Origin: Alphaproteobacteria bacterium
GTDB lineage: Bacteria > Pseudomonadota > Alphaproteobacteria > Sphingomonadales > Sphingomonadaceae
DNA: 5,155 nucleotides
Reading direction: 5' to 3'
Assembly: GCA_020249025.1 (NCBI GenBank)
Contig: JADCGM010000309.1
Coordinates: 1-5,155, forward strand
Positions 1 through 5,155 of the stretch are shown here, in pieces (positions within the stretch are counted from its first letter, which is position 1; each line of letters opens with the position of its first letter). Below the pieces are notes generated by a model. It saw nothing but the letters and a program-made list of their open reading frames with translations, did no database searches and was not told the DNA's origin. Both the position numbers and the translations under genes were made by a program.

Positions 1-269
1 AGGCCATCGCGCGGGAGGCGGCGGCGCGCTGGCCGCTGGACGGCGTGCTGGTCATCCACCGGGTCGGGCGACTGTTGCCAGGCGAGCGGATCGTGCTGGC
101 CGCCGCCGCAAGCCGGCATCGGACGGCGTCGTTCGAGGCTTGCGCCTTCCTGATGGACTGGCTGAAGACCAAGGCCCCGTTCTGGAAGCGCGAGGAGACT
201 CCAGGCGGGGCGCGCTGGGTGGAGGCGAAGGCCGACGACGATGCCGCTGCAGCGCGGTGGCACTCCTGA
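1..269 (+). CDS. moaE: Molybdopterin synthase catalytic (large) subunit MoaE, 3' part
   Basis: This is the C-terminal 88 codons of MoaE (reading frame from base 3); the 5' end lies outside the window. With MoaD, MoaE adds two sulfurs to precursor Z (cyclic pyranopterin monophosphate) to form molybdopterin in the cytoplasm. The family signature is clear: a SRHR segment followed by ASFEACAFLMDWLKTKAPFWKRE. The two lysines of LKTKAPFWK (codons at 165-167 and 186-188) sit seven residues apart, as do the catalytic Lys119 and Lys126 of E. coli MoaE. The tail has the usual GARWVEAKADDDAAAARW pattern, so the C-terminus looks complete. An internal ATG at 45 is not the true start, because family sequence continues upstream to the edge. 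A moaD gene may lie just upstream, but that cannot be seen. No terminator hairpin follows the stop codon. Confidence 0.95.
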   Translation, partial: AIAREAAARWPLDGVLVIHRVGRLLPGERIVLAAAASRHRTASFEACAFLMDWLKTKAPFWKREETPGGARWVEAKADDDAAAARWHS

Positions 270-342
270 GGCAGAGCGGACGGTCCCGGACAACGCCCAC
301 CTCCCCTTCCCCCACGCCCCTGCAACGTCTATGCGGCTCCCC

Positions 343-924
343 ATGACCGCCGACGACGTTCTCGCCGAGTTCCGCGCCGCGGGCGCGCTGCTCGAAGGCC
401 ATTTCATCCTGTCCTCCGGGCTGCGTTCGCCGCGCTATCTCCAGTGCGCGCGCGTGCTCATGGACCCGGCCCGCGCCGAGCGGCTGTGCCGCGCGCTCGT
501 CGCCACGATCCCGGCCGACATCCGCTCGCAGATCGCCGCGGTCGTCGCGCCCGCGATGGGCGGCGTCATCGTCGGCTATGAAACCGCCCGCGCGCTCGGC
601 GTCGACTCGATGTTCGTCGAGCGCCCGACCGGGCCCTTCGAGCTGCGCCGCGGCTTCCGGCTGGAGCCCGGGCAGAAGGTGCTGATGGTCGAAGATGTCG
701 TCACGACCGGGCTATCGTCGCGCGAGGCCATCGTCGCCATCGAGGCGGCGGGCGGCAAGGTCATCGCCGGGGCCTGCCTTGTCGACCGCTCGGACGGCGC
801 GGCCGACATCGGCGTGCCGCTGTTCCCGCTGCTGCGCCTCGCGGTCCCGACCTATGCGCCCGATGCGCTGCCGCCCGAACTCGCGGCGATCCCGGCGGTC
901 AAGCCCGGAAGCCGCGCCGCATGA
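343..924 (+). CDS. pyrE: Orotate phosphoribosyltransferase (Thermus-type PyrE)
   Basis: A 193-residue cytoplasmic enzyme that converts orotate and PRPP to orotidine 5'-monophosphate in de novo pyrimidine synthesis. The N-terminus has the family pattern LLEGHFILSSGLRSPRYLQ (about residues 17-34). The PRPP-binding motif is VLMVEDVVTTGLSS (113-126), with the acidic pair E117-D118 and the TTG turn. The loop region reads FVERPTGPFELRRGF (91-105), as in the shorter Thermus-like PyrE branch and unlike the lysine-rich loop of E. coli PyrE. I chose ATG 343 because homology begins with MTADDVLAEF. An in-frame ATG at 331 would add four residues, and one at 241 would add a proline-rich, non-family leader and overlap moaE. 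No Shine-Dalgarno sequence is seen before 331 or 343, so the start is less certain than the function. It is first in a four-gene cluster and overlaps pdxJ by four bases. Confidence 0.95.
   Translation: MTADDVLAEFRAAGALLEGHFILSSGLRSPRYLQCARVLMDPARAERLCRALVATIPADIRSQIAAVVAPAMGGVIVGYETARALGVDSMFVERPTGPFELRRGFRLEPGQKVLMVEDVVTTGLSSREAIVAIEAAGGKVIAGACLVDRSDGAADIGVPLFPLLRLAVPTYAPDALPPELAAIPAVKPGSRAA
907..911 (+). promoter_or_regulatory. Ribosome binding site of pdxJ, inside pyrE
   Basis: GGAAG lies nine bases before the pdxJ ATG, within the last codons of pyrE. It is a partial match to the Shine-Dalgarno core GGAGG at a workable distance. Together with the ATGA stop/start overlap it supports 921 as the pdxJ start. 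It may allow independent initiation as well as reinitiation by ribosomes leaving pyrE. Confidence 0.5.
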
Positions 925-1655
925 GCCCGCTCCGCCTCGGCGTGAACATCGATCATGTCGCGACCGTCCGGAACGCGCGCGGCGGGCTGCATCCCGATCC
1001 GGTGCGCGCCGCGCAGATCGCCTCGGCGGCCGGTGCGGACGGCATCACCGCGCATCTGCGCGAGGACCGGCGGCACATCACCGACGCCGACATCGGCGCG
1101 CTGATGGGCGGCATCGCGCTACCCCTCAACCTCGAGATGGCGGCGACCGAAGAGATGCTCGGCATCGCGCTGCGCCATCGCCCGCATGCCGCCTGCATCG
1201 TTCCCGAGCGTCGGGAGGAGCGCACCACCGAGGGCGGGCTCGACGCCGCGGGGCTTCACAACATCCTCGCGCCGATGGTGGCGCGGCTGACCGACGCCGG
1301 CATCCGGGTCAGCCTGTTCATCGAACCGTCCGACCGTCAGGTCGAGGCGGCGGCGAAGCTGCGCGCGCCCGTGATCGAGCTTCACACCGGGCGATATTGC
1401 CATCTGGAAGGCGACGCCCAGGCCGAGGAAGTGGCCCGAATCGCGACCGCCGCCGCGCATGCCGCGGCCCTCGGGCTGGAGCCGCACGCCGGGCACGGGC
1501 TCAGCTTCGAGAATGTTACGCCGATCGCGGCGATCCCGGAGATCGCCGAGCTCAATATCGGCCACTTCCTCATCGGCGAGGCGATCTTCATCGGGCTCGA
1601 CGCGAGCGTCCGCGAGATGCGCCGCCTGATGGACGCGGCGCGCGGCGGCGCATGA
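921..1655 (+). CDS. pdxJ: Pyridoxine 5'-phosphate synthase
   Basis: A full-length 244-residue PdxJ (the E. coli protein is about the same size). It condenses 1-deoxy-D-xylulose 5-phosphate with 3-amino-2-oxopropyl phosphate to give pyridoxine 5'-phosphate, the ring-closing step of DXP-dependent vitamin B6 synthesis; the fold is a TIM barrel. Visible motifs are LGVNIDHVATVRNARG (6-21), the active-site stretch TAHLREDRRHI (43-53, with H45 and R47 at the E. coli numbering), E72 in LNLEM, LFIEP (132-136), ELHTGRY (153-159) and the phosphate-binding C-terminal part EPHAGHGLSFENV (187-199). The near-exact agreement of active-site numbering with E. coli supports the ATG at 921. The gene overlaps pyrE and acpS by four bases at each end (ATGA). 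The only odd feature is the pairing of a B6 gene with a pyrimidine gene, which I believe is common in sphingomonads. Confidence 0.97.
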   Translation: MSPLRLGVNIDHVATVRNARGGLHPDPVRAAQIASAAGADGITAHLREDRRHITDADIGALMGGIALPLNLEMAATEEMLGIALRHRPHAACIVPERREERTTEGGLDAAGLHNILAPMVARLTDAGIRVSLFIEPSDRQVEAAAKLRAPVIELHTGRYCHLEGDAQAEEVARIATAAAHAAALGLEPHAGHGLSFENVTPIAAIPEIAELNIGHFLIGEAIFIGLDASVREMRRLMDAARGGA

Positions 1656-2056
1656 TCGTTCTCGGCCTCGGCAACGATCTCTGCAACATCGAGCGGATCC
1701 AGGCCTCGATCGACCGGTTCGGCGACCGCTTCATCAACCGCATCTTCGCAGCCAACGAGATCGCCAAGGCCAACCGCCGCGAGCTGACCCGCACCGCCAC
1801 CTTCGCCAAGCGCTTCGCCGCCAAGGAGGCCTGCGCCAAGGCGCTCGGCACCGGTTTCCGGCAGGGCGTGTTCTTCCGCGACATGGCGGTCGTCAACCTG
1901 CCCTCGGGCAAGCCGACGCTGCAGCTGTCGGGCGGCGCTGCGGCGCGCTTGGCAGCGATTACGCCGGAGCGTATGACGGCAGACATACACCTCACCCTCA
2001 CCGACGATCATCCCTGGGCGCAGGCGATCGTCCTGATCACCGCAAGGCCCGCATGA
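1652..2056 (+). CDS. acpS: Holo-[acyl-carrier-protein] synthase
   Basis: A 134-residue AcpS-type phosphopantetheinyl transferase, the usual family length. It transfers 4'-phosphopantetheine from coenzyme A to the conserved serine of acyl carrier protein, activating it for fatty acid synthesis; it works as a cytoplasmic trimer. The N-terminal motif GLGNDLCNIERI (5-16) contains the metal-binding D9. The core motif FAKRFAAKEACAKALGTG (51-68) contains E59, the second Mg ligand, and the CoA-contacting lysines. The C-terminal beta strand DIHLTLTDD (111-119) is also typical. The same frame stays open upstream to about base 695, but that sequence is arginine-rich and antiparallel to nothing known, so the start is the ATG at 1652 that overlaps the pdxJ stop. 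No strong Shine-Dalgarno sequence is present, so translation probably depends on coupling to pdxJ. Confidence 0.96.
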   Translation: MIVLGLGNDLCNIERIQASIDRFGDRFINRIFAANEIAKANRRELTRTATFAKRFAAKEACAKALGTGFRQGVFFRDMAVVNLPSGKPTLQLSGGAAARLAAITPERMTADIHLTLTDDHPWAQAIVLITARPA

Positions 2057-2898
2057 CCGCCATGAGCAGCTCGACGCAGACCAAGATCAACTGGGCGAAG
2101 GAGACGCGCGAGATCGCGCTCCTCATCCTCGCGGTGCTCGGCTTCCACTCGGCGATCGCCAAGCCCTTCTACATCCCGTCGGAGTCGATGCTGCCGACCC
2201 TGCTCGTCGGCGACCGGCTGGTGGTGACGAAATATCCCTATGGTTACAGCTATCTGTCGCCCGCGATCCCGTTCGTGAACACCCCGATCCTGCCGAAGAC
2301 CGACGGCCGGCTGCTCGGCGGCTATCCCGAGCGCGGCGACATCGCGGTGGTGAAGTCGCCGATCGACCATGTCGACTACATCAAGCGTGTCGTCGGCCTG
2401 CCCGGCGATACCATCCAGATGAAGGGCGGCGCGCTCTACATCAACGGGGTCGCGGTCAAGCGCGTCGCGCTCGCGCCGGCCGAGATCGTCGAGTCGCCGG
2501 TCACCGGTTGCGAGCGCTATCCGCAATACCGCACGCTGCGCGCCGACGGCGCCACCGTCTGCCGCTACCCGCGGTTCCGCGAGACGCTGCCCAACGGCGT
2601 CAGCTACGACACGCTCGACGCCGAGCCGAACAACATCTTCGACAACACCGCGCCGGTGACCGTGCCCCAGGGCTTCGTATTCCTGATGGGCGACAACCGC
2701 GACAATTCGGCGGACAGCCGCGTCGACCCCGCGATCGGCGGCCTCGGCATCCTGCCGGTCGAGAATGTCGTCGGGCGCGCCGAGTTCATCACCTTCTCGC
2801 TCGACGGCACCACCGACCTGTTCTCGCCGGGCACCTGGTTCAGCGCCTTCCGCAGCGGCCGCGCCTTCACCTCGCTCCACCCCTCGACCGAGGGGTAA
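2053..2898 (+). CDS. lepB: Signal peptidase I
   Basis: A 281-residue type I signal peptidase that removes signal peptides from exported proteins at the periplasmic face of the inner membrane. One N-terminal membrane anchor is seen (about 19-36, IALLILAVLGFHSAIA), unlike the two of E. coli LepB. The catalytic serine is S45 in IPSESMLPTL. The general-base lysine is K111 in DYIKRVVGLPGD. The C-terminal box GDNRDNSADSR spans 213-223. All S26-family boxes are present, so the enzyme should be active. Cysteines 153 and 170 lie in the outer domain and could form a disulfide. The start at 2053 overlaps the acpS stop (ATGA) and has a weak AAGG five bases upstream; an in-frame ATG at 2062 is an alternative that would remove only three residues. 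It ends the plus-strand cluster and meets the rhomboid gene tail to tail. Confidence 0.97.
   Translation: MTAMSSSTQTKINWAKETREIALLILAVLGFHSAIAKPFYIPSESMLPTLLVGDRLVVTKYPYGYSYLSPAIPFVNTPILPKTDGRLLGGYPERGDIAVVKSPIDHVDYIKRVVGLPGDTIQMKGGALYINGVAVKRVALAPAEIVESPVTGCERYPQYRTLRADGATVCRYPRFRETLPNGVSYDTLDAEPNNIFDNTAPVTVPQGFVFLMGDNRDNSADSRVDPAIGGLGILPVENVVGRAEFITFSLDGTTDLFSPGTWFSAFRSGRAFTSLHPSTEG
2879..2896. terminator. Perfect hairpin at the lepB 3' end, possible two-way terminator
   Basis: ACCCCTC (2879-2885) pairs fully with GAGGGGT (2890-2896) around a GACC loop, giving a 7-bp stem, mostly G:C, with a four-base loop. It covers the last codons of lepB and the first base of its TAA stop. It lies just beyond the stop codon of the opposing rhomboid gene. 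Its position between two converging genes fits a shared transcription stop or an mRNA 3'-end stabiliser. No T-run follows on either strand, so it is not a classical intrinsic terminator, and it could be chance in GC-rich coding DNA. Confidence 0.35.
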
Positions 2899-2902
2899 GC
2901 AG

Positions 2903-3556
2903 CTAGCCGAGCGGTTCGACCCGGGCGTTGCGGCTGAGCGGCCGCACGAGGATCAGCCCCGCGACGAAGCCGCCGATGTGCGACCAGATCGCGATGCCCT
3001 GCCAGCCGAGCACCGCGCCGGTGAGCAGCTGGATGCCGATCCAGACCGCCGCATACCAGACCGAGGCGACGACCGCCGGCGGGATGCTGATGCCCGCCAC
3101 GCGCCGCCCCTGAACCTGCTGGCGCGCGAACAGCACGGCATAGGCCGCGAACACCGCCGAGATCGCCCCGCTCGCGCCGACCACAGGCACGATCGACTCC
3201 GGATCGACCGCGACCTGCAGCAACCCGCCCGCGTAGCCGCCGGCGAGATAGAGGATAAGGAAGCGCAGCGGCCCGGTCAGCCATTCGACGAAGCGGCCGA
3301 TGTAGCCGAGGAACAGCATGTTGAAGGCGAGATGCAGCCAGCCGGCGTGCAAGAAGGCCGAGGTCAGCGGCGTCAGCCACGCCGGGGCCGCGCCCGCCAG
3401 CGGCACGCCATGCGCCAGCCGCGCCGGAATGAGCGCGCCGCGCAGCGCCGCCTCGTCCTCCAGACCCGGCACCAGCGTCACGAGCGCATGGATCGCGATG
3501 CAGGCGATGACGAGCGCGCGGGTGACGGGCGCCTTGGGCGGCTGGAACGGCTTCAT
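2903..3556 (-). CDS. Rhomboid family intramembrane serine protease
   Basis: A 217-residue polytopic membrane protein of the rhomboid (S54) family, which cleaves transmembrane segments of substrate proteins within the membrane. Full catalytic equipment is visible: the HxxxxHxxxN motif with H70, H75 and N79 (oxyanion-side residues in GlpG), the nucleophile S129 in VGASGAIS (126-133), and the partner H193 in WSHIGGFVAG (191-200). Hydrophobic segments at about 12-30, 62-82, 95-115, 124-145, 160-183 and 187-205 fit the six-helix rhomboid core, with short cytosolic tails. The start at 3556 gives MKPFQPPKAP and then the first membrane segment; no Shine-Dalgarno sequence precedes it. The 38-base gap behind the dehydrogenase gene suggests cotranscription. 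The substrate cannot be deduced from sequence. It converges with lepB, with four bases between the stop codons. Confidence 0.93.
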   Translation of the reverse strand: MKPFQPPKAPVTRALVIACIAIHALVTLVPGLEDEAALRGALIPARLAHGVPLAGAAPAWLTPLTSAFLHAGWLHLAFNMLFLGYIGRFVEWLTGPLRFLILYLAGGYAGGLLQVAVDPESIVPVVGASGAISAVFAAYAVLFARQQVQGRRVAGISIPPAVVASVWYAAVWIGIQLLTGAVLGWQGIAIWSHIGGFVAGLILVRPLSRNARVEPLG

Positions 3557-3594
3557 GCCGCGAACGTGGGGCGCGAGGGCGTGAAAGGCAACGC

Positions 3595-4461
3595 TCAGCC
3601 CCGGAAGCGGCGGATCAGCGACGAGGTGTCCTGCCGCCCCCCGCCCATCGCCTGCACGTCGCCGTAGAACTGGTCGACGAGCGCCGTCAGCGGCAGCGAC
3701 ACGCCCGCGCGCCGCGCCTCGTCGAGCACCAGCCCCAGATCCTTGCGCATCCAGTCGACCGCGAAGCCGAAGTCGAACTGGCCGTCGATCATCGTGGGCG
3801 CGCGGGTGTCCATCTGCCAGCTTTGCGCCGCACCCTTGCCGATGACGTCGACGACGGCCTTGGCGTCGAGACCGGCCGCCATCGCGAAGTGCAGCGCCTC
3901 GGCGAGGCCCTGAACGACGCCCGCGATGCAGATCTGGTTGACCATCTTGGCGAGCTGCCCGCTCCCGGCCGGCCCGAGATGCCCGATGCGCTTGGCATAG
4001 GCCGCCATGATCGGCTCGCCGGCTGCGAACGCCGCATCGCTGCCGCCGACCATGATCGTCAGCTGGCCGTTCTCGGCCCCCGCCTGCCCGCCCGACACCG
4101 GCGCATCAAGAACGAGCAGCCCGCGCCCTTCGCCCGCCGCCGCCAGTTCGCGCGCGATCGCCGCCGACACGGTGGTGTGATCGGCGAACAGCGCGCCGGG
4201 CGTCATCGCCGCGAACGCGCCGTCCGGTCCCAGCGTCACCGCGCGCAGATCGTCGTCCGCGCCGACGCAGGCGAAGACCGCCTCCGCGCCTTCCGCCGCC
4301 GCCGCCGGGGTCGCCGCGGCGCGGCCGCCATGCTGAGCGGCCCAGGCCTCGGCCTTCGCCGCCGTGCGGTTGTAGACCGTCACATCGTGCCCGGCGCGCG
4401 CCAGATGCCCGGCCATGGGATAGCCCATCACGCCCAGTCCGATGAACGCTACCCGCGCCAT
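3595..4461 (-). CDS. Beta-hydroxyacid dehydrogenase, 3-hydroxyisobutyrate dehydrogenase-like
   Basis: A 288-residue NAD(P)-dependent oxidoreductase of the beta-hydroxyacid dehydrogenase family, at the usual length. The N-terminal Rossmann motif is FIGLGVMGYPMAGHL (6-20, GLGVMG as GxGxxG). The substrate motif DAPVSGGQAGAENGQL is at 119-134, the catalytic lysine is K172 in GSGQLAKMVNQ, and the C-terminal KDLGL box is at 240-244. The second-strand end reads VYNRT (29-33); in this family an N-R-T there often goes with NADP(H) preference, so the cofactor is inferred only. Candidate roles are 3-hydroxyisobutyrate oxidation in valine breakdown, tartronate semialdehyde reduction, or small-aldehyde reduction; the sequence does not separate these, so no symbol is given. 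The start at 4461 has a good Shine-Dalgarno sequence. The gene leads a probable two-gene unit with the rhomboid gene and is divergent from the threonine ammonia-lyase. Confidence 0.93.
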   Translation of the reverse strand: MARVAFIGLGVMGYPMAGHLARAGHDVTVYNRTAAKAEAWAAQHGGRAAATPAAAAEGAEAVFACVGADDDLRAVTLGPDGAFAAMTPGALFADHTTVSAAIARELAAAGEGRGLLVLDAPVSGGQAGAENGQLTIMVGGSDAAFAAGEPIMAAYAKRIGHLGPAGSGQLAKMVNQICIAGVVQGLAEALHFAMAAGLDAKAVVDVIGKGAAQSWQMDTRAPTMIDGQFDFGFAVDWMRKDLGLVLDEARRAGVSLPLTALVDQFYGDVQAMGGGRQDTSSLIRRFRG

Positions 4462-4467
4462 GCGCCG

Positions 4468-4475
4468 TCTCCCCT
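4468..4475 (-). promoter_or_regulatory. Ribosome binding site of the dehydrogenase gene
   Basis: On the minus strand AGGGGAGA stands six bases before the ATG at 4461. It is close to the Shine-Dalgarno consensus at good spacing and is the strongest ribosome binding site in the window. It fixes the start codon and contrasts with the weak or absent sites of pyrE, the rhomboid gene and the ammonia-lyase gene. Confidence 0.7.
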
Positions 4476-4531
4476 GCCTGTCTGCGCCCGCCCTCTACCC
4501 CCCCGCCGCGCCGAACGGTAGCCTGCGAGGT

Positions 4532-4560
4532 TTGCGACCGCGCCGATTTCGTCCTAGACG
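4532..4560 (+). promoter_or_regulatory. Candidate promoter of the threonine ammonia-lyase gene
   Basis: TTGCGA (4532-4537) and TAGACG (4555-4560) are separated by 17 bases. They match the housekeeping consensus TTGACA / TATAAT at four and three of six positions. The pair also resembles the alphaproteobacterial form TTGaCgS-N10-14-GCTANAWC, read as TTGCGAC, 14 bases, CCTAGACG. The predicted start point, about seven bases after the -10, falls at or next to the ATG at 4568. The match is weak and the call rests mainly on position. Confidence 0.3.
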
Positions 4561-4567
4561 GGCGCGC

Positions 4568-5155
4568 ATGGCCACCGCAGTGCAACCCGACGCCGCCCTT
4601 CCCATCAGCTTCGCCGATGTCGAGGCGGCGCGCATGGCGATCGGCGACAAGGTCATTCGCACGCCCTGCCTGTATTCGCGCACGCTCTCGGAGCTCACCG
4701 GCGCCGAAGTCTGGCTGAAGTTCGAGAACCTGCAGTTCACCGCCAGCTTCAAGGAGCGCGGCGCGCTCAACAAGCTGCTGACGTTGTCGCCCGAGCAGAA
4801 GCAGCGCGGCGTCGTCGCGATGTCGGCTGGCAACCATGCGCAGGGCCTCGCCTACAACGCCAAGCGGCTCGGCATCCCGGCGACGATCGTGATGCCCAAG
4901 CATACGCCGATCGTGAAGGTGCAGCAGACCGAAGGGCATGACGCCAACGTCATCCTCCACGGCGACAAGCTCGAGGAATCGGCCGAGCACGCCCATGCGC
5001 TCGCCGAGCAGCGCGGGCTGACCTTCGTCCATCCCTATGACGATCCTCACGTGATGGCGGGTCAGGGCACCATCGCGCTCGAGATGCTCGAGGATGCGCC
5101 CGATCTCGACATGCTCGTCATCCCGATCGGCGGCGGCGGCCTTATCTCCGGCATG
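4568..5155 (+). CDS. ilvA: Threonine ammonia-lyase (threonine dehydratase), 5' part
   Basis: The first 196 codons of a PLP-dependent threonine dehydratase; the rest lies beyond the window. It deaminates threonine to 2-oxobutyrate, the entry step to isoleucine synthesis, or works in threonine breakdown. The PLP lysine is K62 in FTASFKERGALN (57-68). SAGNHAQG (86-93) is the substrate and cofactor asparagine loop, and GGGGLISG (188-195) is the PLP phosphate-binding glycine loop. The order and spacing fit the fold-type II TdcB/IlvA branch. Serine racemase-like members share these motifs. A C-terminal ACT regulatory domain, which would help decide between a biosynthetic and a catabolic role, would lie outside the window, so the symbol ilvA is tentative. 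The ATG at 4568 is chosen because about 16 residues precede the first family-like segment (FADVEAAR). No Shine-Dalgarno sequence precedes it. Confidence 0.92.
   Translation, partial: MATAVQPDAALPISFADVEAARMAIGDKVIRTPCLYSRTLSELTGAEVWLKFENLQFTASFKERGALNKLLTLSPEQKQRGVVAMSAGNHAQGLAYNAKRLGIPATIVMPKHTPIVKVQQTEGHDANVILHGDKLEESAEHAHALAEQRGLTFVHPYDDPHVMAGQGTIALEMLEDAPDLDMLVIPIGGGGLISGM

Larger units (their letters stand above)
4462..4567. promoter_or_regulatory. Divergent intergenic region, dehydrogenase / threonine ammonia-lyase
   Basis: These 106 bases separate two genes that start in opposite directions, so both promoters should lie here or overlap the gene starts. On the plus strand there is a weak promoter-like pair near the ammonia-lyase start. 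On the minus strand a TAGAGG (complement of 4492-4497) could be a -10 element for the dehydrogenase, but I see no convincing -35 partner. No clear operator palindrome, riboswitch or attenuator-like leader peptide was found. Confidence 0.55.

Noticed and set aside
241..342. Longer PyrE with 34 extra N-terminal residues from ATG 241
   Set aside because: The extension is proline-rich, unlike the family, overlaps the end of moaE by 29 bases and has no ribosome binding site. PyrE homology begins at residue 1 from ATG 343.
695..1651. Open frame upstream of and in frame with acpS, giving a 453-residue protein
   Set aside because: The extra sequence is very rich in Arg, Pro and Ala and lies wholly over pyrE and pdxJ in another frame. 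AcpS homology begins exactly at the ATG at 1652, so this is a GC-driven by-product and not a fusion.
2008..2880. 290-residue minus-strand open frame opposite lepB
   Set aside because: The translation is low-complexity (Arg, Ala, Asp, Val, Gly) with no recognisable motif, while the plus strand encodes a complete signal peptidase with all catalytic boxes.
2938..2945. GCGGCCGC palindrome in the 3' end of the rhomboid gene
   Set aside because: An 8-base GC palindrome is expected by chance in DNA of this composition. It lies inside coding sequence and has no repeat partner.
2765..3667. 300-residue plus-strand open frame opposite the rhomboid gene
   Set aside because: It is Arg/Asp/Gln-rich low-complexity sequence without motifs, and the minus strand encodes a rhomboid with a full catalytic set.
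4106..5050. 314-residue minus-strand open frame across the divergent spacer
   Set aside because: It overlaps the real dehydrogenase start and runs antisense to the threonine ammonia-lyase, whose motifs are unmistakable. It has no family features.
1..5155. Search for mobile elements, CRISPR repeats, tRNAs, toxin-antitoxin or defence genes
   Set aside because: No transposase, integrase, regular repeat array, tRNA cloverleaf or foreign-looking composition shift was seen. All coding space is filled by recognised housekeeping or metabolic genes.

Overview
The window is GC-rich chromosomal DNA, by eye roughly two-thirds or more G+C, with strong G/C preference at third codon positions. It most likely comes from an alphaproteobacterium. 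The run pyrE-pdxJ-acpS-lepB, the Thermus-type PyrE, the single-anchor LepB and the general protein style fit Sphingomonadales (Sphingomonas or a relative) best. That placement is inference from gene order and protein motifs, not from a search.

Layout, left to right. Positions 1-269 hold the 3' end of moaE (molybdopterin synthase large subunit), cut by the window edge. After a short gap comes a plus-strand cluster of four complete housekeeping genes: pyrE (343-924), pdxJ (921-1655), acpS (1652-2056) and lepB (2053-2898). Each junction in this cluster is a 4-base ATGA stop/start overlap, so the genes are very probably one transcript with coupled translation. They serve pyrimidine synthesis, vitamin B6 synthesis, acyl-carrier-protein activation and signal-peptide removal.

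The strand then switches. A rhomboid-family intramembrane protease gene (2903-3556, minus) faces lepB tail to tail with only 4 bases between the stop codons, and a perfect 7-bp hairpin covers the end of lepB. Just upstream of the rhomboid gene on the same strand, 38 bases away, is a beta-hydroxyacid dehydrogenase of the 3-hydroxyisobutyrate dehydrogenase type (3595-4461, minus); these two probably form a small operon.

A 106-base divergent spacer (4462-4567) separates that operon from a plus-strand threonine ammonia-lyase gene (4568 to the window end), whose 3' part lies outside. The spacer carries a good Shine-Dalgarno sequence for the dehydrogenase and a weak promoter-like pair placed so that the ammonia-lyase message could be leaderless.

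No mobile element, CRISPR array, tRNA, rRNA, phage gene or defence system is visible. All genes look intact apart from the two cut by the window edges. This is ordinary core-genome sequence; the findings concern gene organisation, start sites and local structure, not a new system. Many long open frames on the opposite strand are by-products of the high GC content.
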